Assembly: GCA_035560235.1 (NCBI GenBank)
Contig: DATMAG010000061.1
Span: forward strand, 62,001 to 126,000
Reading direction: 5' to 3'
Source: DASRDU01 sp035560235
Lineage (GTDB): Bacteria > Acidobacteriota > Blastocatellia > RBC074
DNA length: 64,000 nucleotides
The notes beneath the pieces were generated by a model. That model was not told the origin of the DNA. It ran no database searches and was given only the letters and a program-made list of their open reading frames with translations. The position numbers were made by a program, and so were the translations under genes. Position 1 is the first letter of the stretch; every line of letters starts with the position of its first letter. Below are positions 36,020 to 45,400 of this stretch, one piece after another.

Positions 36020-37003
36020 ATGCAGCTTGGAATGATCGGACTCGGCAGAATGGGCGGCAATATGGTGCGCCGCCTGATGAAGGGGGGCCACGACTGTGTC
36101 GCCTTCGACCTCAACGCTGACAATGTCAGACAGATCGCTGCAGAAGGCGCGACGGGCGCGAATTCGCTTGATGATTTTGTCAGCACGCTGAAGCCTCCGC
36201 GCGCCGCCTGGGTGATGGTTCCGGCTGGCGTGCCGACCGAAAGCACAGTGATGGCGCTGGCTGAAAGAATGGAGGCGGGCGACATCATCATTGACGGCGG
36301 CAACTCGTATTACAAGGACGATGTGCGCCGCGCCGGGATCCTGAGAGAGCGCGGGATTCATTACGTTGATGTCGGCACGAGCGGCGGCATCTGGGGTCTG
36401 GAGCGCGGCTACTGTCTGATGATCGGCGGCTCTGACGAAGCAGTGAAACATCTCGATCCGATCTTTCGCACGCTCGCGCCCGGACGCGGTGACATTGAGC
36501 GCACACCGGGCCGTGAGACGGCAAGCGGCACCGCTGAAGAAGGCTATCTGCACTGCGGCCCGCCAGGCGCAGGCCATTTCGTCAAGATGATTCACAACGG
36601 CATCGAATACGGTCTGATGCAGGCTTACGCTGAAGGCTTCGACATTCTCAGGAATGCGAATGCGAAGGAACTGCCCGCAGAGATGCGCTATGACTTCAAC
36701 GTTGCGGACATTGCCGAAGTCTGGCGGCGCGGCAGCGTGGTCGGGTCGTGGCTGCTCGACCTGACGGCGATGGCGCTGCTTGAAAACCCGACGCTTTCGA
36801 ATTACACCGGCTTCGTTCAGGATTCGGGCGAAGGTCGGTGGACGATTTACGCCGCGATTGAGGAAGCCGTGCCGGTGGATGTGCTGGCGACTTCGCTCTT
36901 CGCCCGTTTTCGGTCGCGGCAGGACAACACCTTTGCCGAAAAAGTTCTCTCCGCGATGCGCAACAAATTCGGCGGCCACGTCGAACGCCCGTCAGGCGGC
37001 TGA
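36020..37003 (+). CDS. gnd: 6-phosphogluconate dehydrogenase, short form
   Basis: A 327-residue Gnd of the short (GntZ/YqeC-like) type: Rossmann GMIGLGRMGGNMVRRLMKGG, DIIIDGGNSYYKDD, the substrate loop YVDVGTSGGIWGLERGYCLM and the catalytic Lys region GPPGAGHFVKMIHNGIEYGL. The short type is often NAD-linked, but the Asp/Leu after beta-2 (AFDLNADN) needs structural checking before naming the cofactor. It oxidatively decarboxylates 6-phosphogluconate. It lies between rpiB and zwf. Confidence 0.92.
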   Translation: MQLGMIGLGRMGGNMVRRLMKGGHDCVAFDLNADNVRQIAAEGATGANSLDDFVSTLKPPRAAWVMVPAGVPTESTVMALAERMEAGDIIIDGGNSYYKDDVRRAGILRERGIHYVDVGTSGGIWGLERGYCLMIGGSDEAVKHLDPIFRTLAPGRGDIERTPGRETASGTAEEGYLHCGPPGAGHFVKMIHNGIEYGLMQAYAEGFDILRNANAKELPAEMRYDFNVADIAEVWRRGSVVGSWLLDLTAMALLENPTLSNYTGFVQDSGEGRWTIYAAIEEAVPVDVLATSLFARFRSRQDNTFAEKVLSAMRNKFGGHVERPSGG

Positions 37004-37091
37004 GGCATCTGTTCAGGGCTGCACCCGCGTCATCCGGATTCCCACAATCGTTGCCGCAGCGCGCCTGACATAACGACGAACAGGTAACCCA

Positions 37092-38618
37092 ATGACTGAA
37101 CTCAACCAGACAACACAGTCCGGCGAGATTGCTGATCCGTGCGTCATGGTGATCTTTGGCGCATCCGGCGATCTGACGCGGCGCAAGCTGCTGCCTGCGC
37201 TCTACAACCTGGCCAGAGGCAATCTGCTCTCGCGTGAATTTGCGGTCATCGGCGTGGCGCTCGATCAGTTGACGACCGATGAGTTCAGGCAGCAGGTCAG
37301 CGATCACTTTCACGAATACGCGACCGGCGAAGTTGATCCGGCCCTGCTCGAATGGATGGTCAAGCGGATTCATTACATCAGCGGCGAGTTCGGCAATGCG
37401 GCCACCTTCACGCGCCTCGCTGAACTGCTCGCCGAAGTGGACAGGGATCACGGCACGCGCGGGAACTATCTTTATTACCTGGCAGTGCCGCCGCGTTTCT
37501 TTTCAGTGATTGTCGCGCAACTCGGCGCTGCCGGGCTGACCCGCGAAGAGAACGCTCAGTGGCGGCGCGTGATCATTGAAAAACCTTTCGGGCGCGATCT
37601 TGAATCGGCGCGCGCGCTCAATCAGGAACTCGCGCAGGCGCTCAATGAAAAGCAGATCTACCGGATTGATCATTACCTCGGCAAGGAAACGGTGCAGAAC
37701 ATTCTGGCCTTTCGTTTCAGCAACGGCATCTTCGAGCCGGTCTGGAATCGCAACTACGTTGACCACGTGCAGATCACCGTGGCCGAAAGCATCGGCGTCG
37801 AAGGGCGCGGCGGTTATTATGAAGAGGCCGGCGCACTGCGCGACATGGTGCCGAATCACATCTTTCAACTGATTTCACTGACCGCGATGGAACCGCCGAT
37901 TTCATTCGATGCCGACGATGTGCGCGATGAAATGGCGAAGGTGCTGCACGCGATCAATCCGTTCGACCCTGAAGAAGTGCTGACCGATGCCGTGCGCGGG
38001 CAGTACGGGCCGGGCCGCGTTGATAATGAAAATGTGCCGGGTTATCGGAGCGAAGCGAAGGTTTCACCGACTTCATCAACTGAAACCTTTGTCGCGCTCA
38101 GGCTGCTGATTGACAACTGGCGCTGGGCCGACGTGCCGTTTTACCTGCGCACCGGCAAGCGCCTGCCGAAACGTCTGACTGAAATTGCGATTCAGTTCAA
38201 GCAGGCTCCGTTTGTGCTCTTCCGCAACACACCGGTTGACAAGCTGCGCACCAACCGGCTGGTCATGCACATTCAGCCCGACGAAGGCATTTCGCTGCGG
38301 TTCGGAGCCAAGATTCCCGGCCCGGTCGTCAACCTCGGCGCGGTCAGGATGAGTTTCAATTACAGGGATTATTTCGGCAGCACGCCCAGCACCGGTTATG
38401 AACGCCTGATTTACGATTGCATGAACGGCGACGCCACATTGTTTCAGCGTTCCGATATGGTCGAAGCCGGATGGTGCGCCGTTGACCCGATTCTTGATGT
38501 GTGGAAGGCCCTGCCGCCACGCAGCTTCCCGAACTATCCGGCAGGCACGTGGGGGCCGAAGGAAGCCGATGACCTGCTGGAAAAGGACGGGCGCAAATGG
38601 CGCGTGATTGATGAGTAG
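37092..38618 (+). CDS. zwf: Glucose-6-phosphate 1-dehydrogenase
   Basis: A 508-residue complete G6PD: GASGDLTRRKLLPALYNL nucleotide motif, FGRDLESA and the signature RIDHYLGKETVQNILAFRF with the catalytic His and substrate Lys, then EPVWNRNYVDHVQIT. It makes 6-phosphogluconolactone and NADPH. No lactonase (pgl) gene is in this unit. The ATG at 37092 opens the protein directly before the nucleotide fold. Confidence 0.95.
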   Translation: MTELNQTTQSGEIADPCVMVIFGASGDLTRRKLLPALYNLARGNLLSREFAVIGVALDQLTTDEFRQQVSDHFHEYATGEVDPALLEWMVKRIHYISGEFGNAATFTRLAELLAEVDRDHGTRGNYLYYLAVPPRFFSVIVAQLGAAGLTREENAQWRRVIIEKPFGRDLESARALNQELAQALNEKQIYRIDHYLGKETVQNILAFRFSNGIFEPVWNRNYVDHVQITVAESIGVEGRGGYYEEAGALRDMVPNHIFQLISLTAMEPPISFDADDVRDEMAKVLHAINPFDPEEVLTDAVRGQYGPGRVDNENVPGYRSEAKVSPTSSTETFVALRLLIDNWRWADVPFYLRTGKRLPKRLTEIAIQFKQAPFVLFRNTPVDKLRTNRLVMHIQPDEGISLRFGAKIPGPVVNLGAVRMSFNYRDYFGSTPSTGYERLIYDCMNGDATLFQRSDMVEAGWCAVDPILDVWKALPPRSFPNYPAGTWGPKEADDLLEKDGRKWRVIDE

Positions 38619-38636
38619 CTGAAGGGAAGACGTGTT

Positions 38637-39428
38637 ATGAAGCGGTCTGCGGAACTCAATGAAGTGACTGACATCAGTTCCATTACTCACTCAGCCAACG
38701 GCTCAGGAACGACTCCGCCGCTCGAACAGGGCGACCGCCTGACGCGGCATGAATTCGAGCTGCGTTACGAAGCAATGCCTGAGCTGAAAAAAGCTGAACT
38801 GATCGAAGGAATCGTTTATATGGGTTCACCTGTCAAATACAAACACGGGAGACATCACCGTCAATTGAATCACTGGCTGTCAGCTTACTGTGTGGAAACG
38901 CCAGGCACTGATGTTGCTGACAATGTTACCAATCGGCTTGATGAGGATAATGATCCGCAACCTGATCTGCTGTTGAGAATTGAAGAGGAGTACGGCGGAC
39001 AGTCCTGGATTGACGAAGATGGTTATCTGAGCGGCGCGCCGGAACTGATTGCTGAAATTGCGTCGAGCAGCGCGGCTTACGACCTGCACGACAAGCTGAA
39101 TGTGTACCGCAGGCACGGCGTGCTGGAATACGTCGTCTGGCGCGTGCGTGACAAACAGCTTGACTGGTTCCGGCTTCACGAAGGCCATTACGTCAGGCAA
39201 ACGCCTGAGGCAAAGGGCATCATCGCCAGCCATTTTTTTCCGGGTCTGCGGCTGGCAGTTAATGCGCTGCTCAAAGGCGAAATGGCAGCAGTGCTGAATG
39301 AGCTGCAAAAAGGCCTGGCCTCAGCCGAACACAAATCATTCGTCAGACGACTGGCCGCGCAGAAACGAAAACTGAAAACGCAGAGTAGCGGCATCACGAA
39401 AAAGACTCAGAGCAGAAAAAGACGATGA
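38637..39428 (+). CDS. Uma2-family (DUF820) putative endonuclease
   Basis: A 263-residue protein of the Uma2 family (PD-(D/E)XK-like fold). Motifs: ELRYEAMPELKKAELIEGIV (conserved Glu of helix 1), NDPQPDLLLRI (the PD site), PELIAEIASSSAAYDLHDKL (ExA/S and the downstream acidic residues) and YRRHGVLEYVVWRVRDK. A Lys/Arg-rich tail follows (KKTQSRKRR). These proteins are abundant in Cyanobacteria and Acidobacteriota and their role is unclear. Its stop overlaps the dehydratase ATG (ATGA). It is odd inside a carbohydrate operon. Confidence 0.85.
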   Translation: MKRSAELNEVTDISSITHSANGSGTTPPLEQGDRLTRHEFELRYEAMPELKKAELIEGIVYMGSPVKYKHGRHHRQLNHWLSAYCVETPGTDVADNVTNRLDEDNDPQPDLLLRIEEEYGGQSWIDEDGYLSGAPELIAEIASSSAAYDLHDKLNVYRRHGVLEYVVWRVRDKQLDWFRLHEGHYVRQTPEAKGIIASHFFPGLRLAVNALLKGEMAAVLNELQKGLASAEHKSFVRRLAAQKRKLKTQSSGITKKTQSRKRR

Positions 39429-41152
39429 GCGACGAAACGAAAAAAAAGAGGCTGCGCAGTTCAAAGTGGTTCGGCCCGACCGACAAGGGCGGCTTTATTC
39501 ACCGGGGCTGGATGAAGAATCAGGGCCATCCTGATCATCTCTTTGATGGCCGTCCGGTGATTGGCATCTGCAATACGTGGTCGGAACTGACGCCGTGCAA
39601 CGGGCACTTCCGCGAGCTTGCCGAACACGTCAAACGCGGCGTCTATGAAGCGGGCGGCTTTCCGCTTGAATTTCCGGTTATGTCGCTTGGCGAGCCGCTG
39701 CTCAGGCCGACGGCGATGCTCTTTCGCAATCTGGCGAGCATGGATGTTGAGGAGTCAATCCGCGCCAATCCGATTGACGGCGTCGTGCTGCTCGCTGGCT
39801 GCGACAAAACGACTCCGGCGCTGATGATGGGCGCGGCAAGCTGCGATTTGCCGACGCTGGTTGTCTCTGGCGGGCCGATGCTCAACGGCAAATTTCGCGG
39901 GCGGGATATTGGTTCGGGCACGAATGTCTGGCGCTTCAGCGAGGACGTGCGTTCGGGCGCAATGTCGCTCTGTGATTTTCAGGAGGCTGAATCGTGCATG
40001 TCGCGTTCGACCGGACATTGCATGACGATGGGGACGGCTTCGACTATGGCGAGCCTGGTTGAAGCGCTGGGGATGGGTCTGCCGCAGAACGCTGCGATTC
40101 CGGCGGTTGATTCGCGCCGTTACGCGCTGGCGCATCTGGCCGGGCGGCGCATTGTCGAACTGGTTCACGCGGACGTGCGAATGTCGCAGATTCTGACGCG
40201 CCAGGCTTTTGAAAATGCGATTCGCGTGCTCGGCGCAATCGGCGGTTCAACCAATGCGGTCATTCACCTGCTCGCGATTGCCGGGCGCGTCGGGGTTGAA
40301 CTGACGCTCGATGATTTCGACCGCCTGGGCCGCGATGTGCCGTGTCTGGTCAACCTGATGCCGTCGGGTAAATATCTGATGGAGGATTTTTATTACGCGG
40401 GCGGAGTTCCGGCAGTGATTCGTGAACTCGGTGATCTGATTCACCGCGATGCGCTGACGGTGAACGGCAAAACGATTTGGGAAAACAATGCCGATGCGCC
40501 GTGCTGGAATCGTGATGTCATCAGGCCGCGCACTGAACCGCTCTCGCAGGGCGGCCTCGCAGTGCTGCGCGGCAATCTGTGTCCGAACGGCGCGGTCATT
40601 AAGCCTTCAGCCGCAACGCCCGCGCTGATGAAGCATCGCGGGCGCGCCGTCGTTTTTGAAAACATCGAAGACCTGCACGCGCGAATTGACGACCCGCTGC
40701 TTGAAATTGACGAAAGCTGCGTGATGGTTTTGAAAAACTGCGGGCCGAAGGGTTATCCCGGCATGGCCGAAGTCGGCAATATGCCGCTGCCGCCGAAGAT
40801 TCTGCAAAAGGGCATTACCGATATGGTCAGGATTTCGGATGCGCGGATGAGCGGCACGGCTTACGGCACGGTGGTGCTGCACGTCGCGCCCGAGGCCGCC
40901 GCTGGCGGGCCGCTCGCGCTGGTTGAAACCGGCGATTTCATCGAGCTTGATGTGGCAGCGCGGCGGCTGCACCTCGATGTATCAGACGCAGAACTGGCGC
41001 GTCGGCGCGCGCGCTGGCAGGCTCCGGCGATGATTTATGACCGGGGCTACACCAGGCTTTACATTGAGCATGTGCTGCAGGCTGATCGCGGGGCAGACTT
41101 CGACTTTCTGACCGGGCACAGCGGGGCTGAAGTCGGGCGCGAATCACACTGA
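39425..41152 (+). CDS. IlvD/Edd-family dehydratase, probable sugar-acid dehydratase
   Basis: A 575-residue protein of the dihydroxyacid/phosphogluconate dehydratase family. Cluster and metal ligands are visible: GICNTWSELTPCNGHFRELA, LLAGCDKTTPALMM, SCMSRSTGHCMTMGTASTMA and ARMSGTAYGTVVLHVAPEAA. The N-terminal RSSKWFGPTDKGGFIHRGWM is typical of the pentonate/hexonate dehydratase subgroup (L-arabonate, D-xylonate, D-gluconate) rather than housekeeping IlvD. Together with zwf and gnd it may feed an Entner-Doudoroff-like branch or a sugar-acid pathway. The substrate cannot be decided from sequence. Confidence 0.86.
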   Translation: MSDETKKKRLRSSKWFGPTDKGGFIHRGWMKNQGHPDHLFDGRPVIGICNTWSELTPCNGHFRELAEHVKRGVYEAGGFPLEFPVMSLGEPLLRPTAMLFRNLASMDVEESIRANPIDGVVLLAGCDKTTPALMMGAASCDLPTLVVSGGPMLNGKFRGRDIGSGTNVWRFSEDVRSGAMSLCDFQEAESCMSRSTGHCMTMGTASTMASLVEALGMGLPQNAAIPAVDSRRYALAHLAGRRIVELVHADVRMSQILTRQAFENAIRVLGAIGGSTNAVIHLLAIAGRVGVELTLDDFDRLGRDVPCLVNLMPSGKYLMEDFYYAGGVPAVIRELGDLIHRDALTVNGKTIWENNADAPCWNRDVIRPRTEPLSQGGLAVLRGNLCPNGAVIKPSAATPALMKHRGRAVVFENIEDLHARIDDPLLEIDESCVMVLKNCGPKGYPGMAEVGNMPLPPKILQKGITDMVRISDARMSGTAYGTVVLHVAPEAAAGGPLALVETGDFIELDVAARRLHLDVSDAELARRRARWQAPAMIYDRGYTRLYIEHVLQADRGADFDFLTGHSGAEVGRESH

Positions 41153-41206
41153 GGCCGATGCAGCGAAGCTGCTCGCTGTCAAATCTTCAGTTTTCCTGAT
41201 CCTGAT

Positions 41207-41545
41207 TTATCCGGCCACGTGCAGACCGCAGCGGACGCAGCGGGCGCTTTTCGCGTAATCGTAAGCGCGGATCAGCGCAAACGCCAGCATGGCAGCCAGC
41301 AGCCCGACCAGGCCGCTCAGCAGCACCGTGAATAACAGCCTGGCATCACCCTGCGTAGTGAGTTCGTAAATGAAAGTCACGAACTGAGCGGTCAGCCCTA
41401 CGACAGTTGCGGTGAGGAAAGTCTCGACGACAGATTCACCATTCCGGCTGGCGCCGGTGAAGTGAGTAAATGGTGTCCTGCTGCGAGGTGAGGGTTCAAC
41501 CGGATTTCTGCGAACTCCGGCTGCGCACCAGGGACAAACCTGCAT
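41207..41545 (-). CDS. Small membrane protein with split zinc ribbon
   Basis: A 112-residue protein. CPWC at residues 4-7 and CVRCG near 103 could jointly bind a zinc ion (a split rubredoxin-like knuckle), with two membrane spans between (VVETFLTATVVGLTAQFVTF, LLFTVLLSGLVGLLAAMLAF). The ATG at 41545 follows AAGGAGA. It is divergent from the second sigma/kinase pair. Function unknown. Confidence 0.65.
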   Translation of the reverse strand: MQVCPWCAAGVRRNPVEPSPRSRTPFTHFTGASRNGESVVETFLTATVVGLTAQFVTFIYELTTQGDARLLFTVLLSGLVGLLAAMLAFALIRAYDYAKSARCVRCGLHVAG

Positions 41546-41667
41546 AACCTTTCTCCTTGAAATTGATTGGTAAAGAACAGAAGTGAATGTGAGGTTTCAC
41601 CCGGAACATAAGCGAAAGTCGGGGCTGTTTCCAGCCACTGTCGAAATTTTCTTCACCGGCGGGGTTA

Positions 41668-41696
41668 TTGACCGCTGCTCCTGTCCGGCATATTCT
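41668..41696 (+). promoter_or_regulatory. Sigma-70-type promoter of the second sigma/kinase pair
   Basis: TTGACC (41668-41673), 17-nt spacer, TATTCT (41691-41696). The start near 41703 gives a ~38-nt leader before the sigma ATG at 41741. Confidence 0.62.
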
Positions 41697-41740
41697 TGGC
41701 GACCTGAAATTGAAGATCAACTGATTCAACGGCTGACCGA

Positions 41741-42307
41741 ATGGAAACTCCTGCGGATGTAACTCAACTCCTGCTGGCCTGGAGCAGCGGCAACCGTGAA
41801 GCCCTCGATCAGCTCCTGCCGCTGGTTTACCACGAACTCAGAAAGATCGCCGAACGCTATCTCAAACGCGAGCGGTCAGGCCACACGCTGCAGACGACCG
41901 CGCTGGTTCACGAGGCGTATCTGAAACTGATTGACCAGCGACAGGTGCAGTGGCAGAACCGCGCCCATTTTTTTGGCATCGCGGCGCAGGCGATGCGGCG
42001 CATTCTGGTGGATCACGCGCGCAGTCGACAGACCGGCAAACGCGGCAGCGGCGGCGTGCGCATCACGCTGGATGAAAATCTGGATGTCTCTGACGAGCGC
42101 GCGGCAGACCTGCTCGCGCTCGATGATGCGCTCACCGCGCTCGCTGAACTCGACCCGCAGAAGAGCCGGATCGTCGAACTGCGTTACTTCGGCGGCCTTT
42201 CGATTGAAGAAACCGCCGAGGTCCTGGGCATCGGCACTGCCACAGTGATCAGGCAGTGGCGGCTGGCGCGGGCCTGGCTTTACGGTGAGATTAACAAAGG
42301 CGATTAA
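41741..42307 (+). CDS. ECF sigma factor, TIGR02999-like (second copy)
   Basis: A 188-residue paralogue of the 2412-3005 sigma factor: the QNRAHFFGIAAQAMRRILVD segment is nearly the same, with region 4 ELRYFGGLSIEETAEVLGIG. The two copies have diverged elsewhere. It is followed by a 79-nt hairpin and then the giant kinase, so sigma and kinase again form a unit. There is no anti-sigma gene; the kinase is the likely regulator. Confidence 0.9.
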   Translation: METPADVTQLLLAWSSGNREALDQLLPLVYHELRKIAERYLKRERSGHTLQTTALVHEAYLKLIDQRQVQWQNRAHFFGIAAQAMRRILVDHARSRQTGKRGSGGVRITLDENLDVSDERAADLLALDDALTALAELDPQKSRIVELRYFGGLSIEETAEVLGIGTATVIRQWRLARAWLYGEINKGD

Positions 42308-42311
42308 GGCA

Positions 42312-42390
42312 GACAGGATTGACAGAAGGCAGGAAGCCTCGCAGTGGTTTGCCGCACTGAATCAATCCTGAAAATCCTGTCAATCCTGTC
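42312..42390 (+). repeat. Inverted repeat between sigma factor and kinase genes
   Basis: Perfect 14-nt arms GACAGGATTGACAG (42312-42325) and its complement (42377-42390). The right arm extends a 9-nt tandem (TCAATCCTG, AAAATCCTG, TCAATCCTG). It begins five nt after the sigma stop. Confidence 0.88.
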
Positions 42391-42449
42391 CGATGTTCGT
42401 GGTTCGATTCGGACCGGAAGGATCACGGAACGACTGCATTCCCCCCGCT

Positions 42450-45400
42450 ATGAGTCCCGAACGCTGGAAACAGATCGAGGAAATCTTCAATTCCGCGATT
42501 GAACTGTCGCCGGATGAGCGTCCTGCGTTTCTGGCTCAGGCCTGCGGTGATGACGCCGAATTGCGCCGCGAAGTCGAACGGCTGATCGGCAATGACGCCG
42601 CAGCCGGAGATTTCATCGCATCTCCCGTTCATGTTTCACACCTCACCAAACTGCTGGATCAAACCGTCACTGATCACAGCCTGCTGCTCAACGCCACGCC
42701 AACGGATCAGATGATCGGGCGGCAGGTCGGCGCTTACCGGCTGGAACGCGAAATCGGGCGCGGCGGGATGGGTGCGGTCTATCTGGCTGTGCGCGCCGAC
42801 AATGAATTTTACCGGCGCGTGGCCATCAAGCTCGTCAAGGGCGGGATGGATTCTGATTTCATCATCCGCCGCTTCCGGCACGAGCGGCAGATTCTGGCGA
42901 GTTTCGATCACCCGAACATCGCGCGACTGCTCGATGGCGGGACGACCGAGGACGGGCGGCCCTGGTTTGCGATGGAATACATCGAAGGTCTGCCGGTCAC
43001 GCGCTGGTGCGATGAACGCAGGCTTTCGATTCACGAGCGGCTGCGGCTCTTTCTGCAAATCTGCGCCGCCGTGCAGTACGCTCATCAGCGACAGGTCATC
43101 CACCGCGACATCAAGCCGGGCAATATCCTGGTTACTGAAGACGGGCAGCCGAAGCTGCTCGATTTCGGCATCGCGCGGATTCTCGATCCCGAACTGCTGC
43201 TCGATTCCGGCGAACTGACCGTCGCCGGCATCCACCCGATGACGCCCGAATACGCCAGCCCCGAACAGGTGCAGGGGCAGCCGGTCACTCCGGCCTCTGA
43301 TCAGTACGCGCTCGGAGTGCTGCTGTATGAACTGCTGACCGGGCGGCGTCCGTACCGTCTGCGCAATCGCCTGCTCCCTGAAATCGCGCGCATCATCTGT
43401 GACGAAGTTCCGGAACTTCCGAGCGCAGCCATTCATCGCGCCGAAGAGATCATCTCGACAACCGACCGCCATCCGACGCCGGAACTCGTCAGCCGCCAGC
43501 GCAGCACCACGCCCGAAGAACTGAGTCTGGTGCTTTCGGGCGGCCCGGACAACATCGTGATGCAGGCGCTGCAAAAGGATCCGCAGCGCCGCTACGGTTC
43601 AGTCGCTGAACTCGCCGAAGACATCAGCCGCTGTCTGCACGGGCTGCCGGTGGCGGCTCCGGCTTGTAACATCAGACCTGCTGATCCGTATGAAACAGGG
43701 CTGATCAGCGCGCTTCCGGCGCAGAATTCAATCGCCATTCTGCCGCTCAAGCCGCTCCTGGCCGAAGCCGGAACCGGCGCGACGCACAACTTTCTGAGCG
43801 TCGGACTCGCTGACGCGCTGATTACGCGGCTCAGCAACATTCACAGCCTGACCGTTCGCCCGACGGCTTCGGTCATCAGATATGCAAAGGCCGACAGCGA
43901 CGCGCTGACGGCGGGGCGGGAACTCGGCGTCAGCCACGTGCTCGACGGGCGCTTTCTGCAATCGGGCGACCGCATTCGCGTGACGGTGCAACTGATCAAC
44001 GTTCACACCGCCGCGCCACAGTGGGCCGCGCAGTTCGACAAGAGCGGCGCTGATCTGCTGGAGCTTCAGGACTCGCTCTCAGAACAGCTCGTTCAGGAGA
44101 TCGCTCGCAACCTGACGGGCGAGGAGCGCATCCGGGTGGCCCGGCGCGGCACCGAGAATCCTGAAGCCTACGAAGCCTACCTGCGCGGGCGGTATCACTG
44201 GCACACCTACACTGATGAAGGCCTGGCCCGCGCGATCACCTGTTTTTATGAGGCCATCGCGCTCGATCCGAACTTCGCCGCGGCCTACACCGGAGTCGCC
44301 GATTACTTCAACTGGATGGGCATCACTTCGGTGCTGCCACCGGATGAATGTTTTCTGGCGGCGAAGGAGGCAGCAACAAAGGCTGTGCAGCTCGATGACA
44401 AACTGGCTGAGGCGTACACCTCGCTGGCCATCGCGACGTGGGCCTATGACTGGGACAGCGTCATGAGCAGTCAGCTGCTGCGCCGCGCCATCGAACTCAA
44501 TCCCAACTATGCGCAGGCTCATCAGTGGCTGGCGCAGTTTCGCAGCGTGCAGGGTCGTCATCCCGAAGCCATCACGACGATGAACCGCGCGCTCGAGCTT
44601 GATCCGCAGTCGCCGGCGCGACACGCGATGATGGCATTCGTGCTGCACAACGCGCGGCAGCACGCTGAGGCCTGGCAGCACGCTCAGCGCGGCCTCGAAA
44701 TCGAACCGCACCATCCGCTGGCGCTGCAGGCGAAGGCGTGGATCGGCCCGCACCTCGGCAGGTTCGATGAAGCTCTTTCCGCCTGTCGCCGGGTCGTCGA
44801 AGTGACCGAACGCGCGCCCATTGCGCTCTGGGCCCTGGGATACACTCTCGCGGTGACAGGCAAACGCCGCGAAGCGCGCACGGTGCTGAACGAAATGCTC
44901 TCGCTGGCGCGCAGCCGCTACATTCCGAATTACTTCTTCGCCCGCCTGCACACGGCTCTCGGCGACACTGATCAGGCTTTTGAGCAGCTCAACAGGTCAT
45001 TCGATCATTACGAATCGTGGGCGCAGGAGATCACTGTTGATCCGCAGCTCGATCCGCTGCGCTCTGATCCGCGCTTTGCCCGGCTGATTGCCCGCATTCG
45101 CCCGCGTCACAGCAGCGACAGCGAGGAAACAGTAGCCGATCAGCGGCCCGAAACAGTGCGGCTCGACAAGCCTACAACAGGTGAACCGGTCTCGCCTTCG
45201 GGCAGGCTGAAATCATTGCCCGCCGCGATCGGAAGGCAAAGAAGGCGCTACAGCCTGATCATTGCGACTGCATTCTGCGCGCTGGCGCTCATTGTCACCA
45301 CAATCCTTTATTTCAGACCGCGACCGACAGCCGTTGTGATGAAGGACGGCATTCCGGTCAACCTCACCCGTCACATCGCCGTTGACCGCTTTCCGCGCGT

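Noticed and set aside
35972..36979. Minus-strand 335-codon frame
   Set aside because: Exact shadow of gnd.
42636..43574. Minus-strand 312-codon frame
   Set aside because: Antisense to the kinase domain of the giant kinase.
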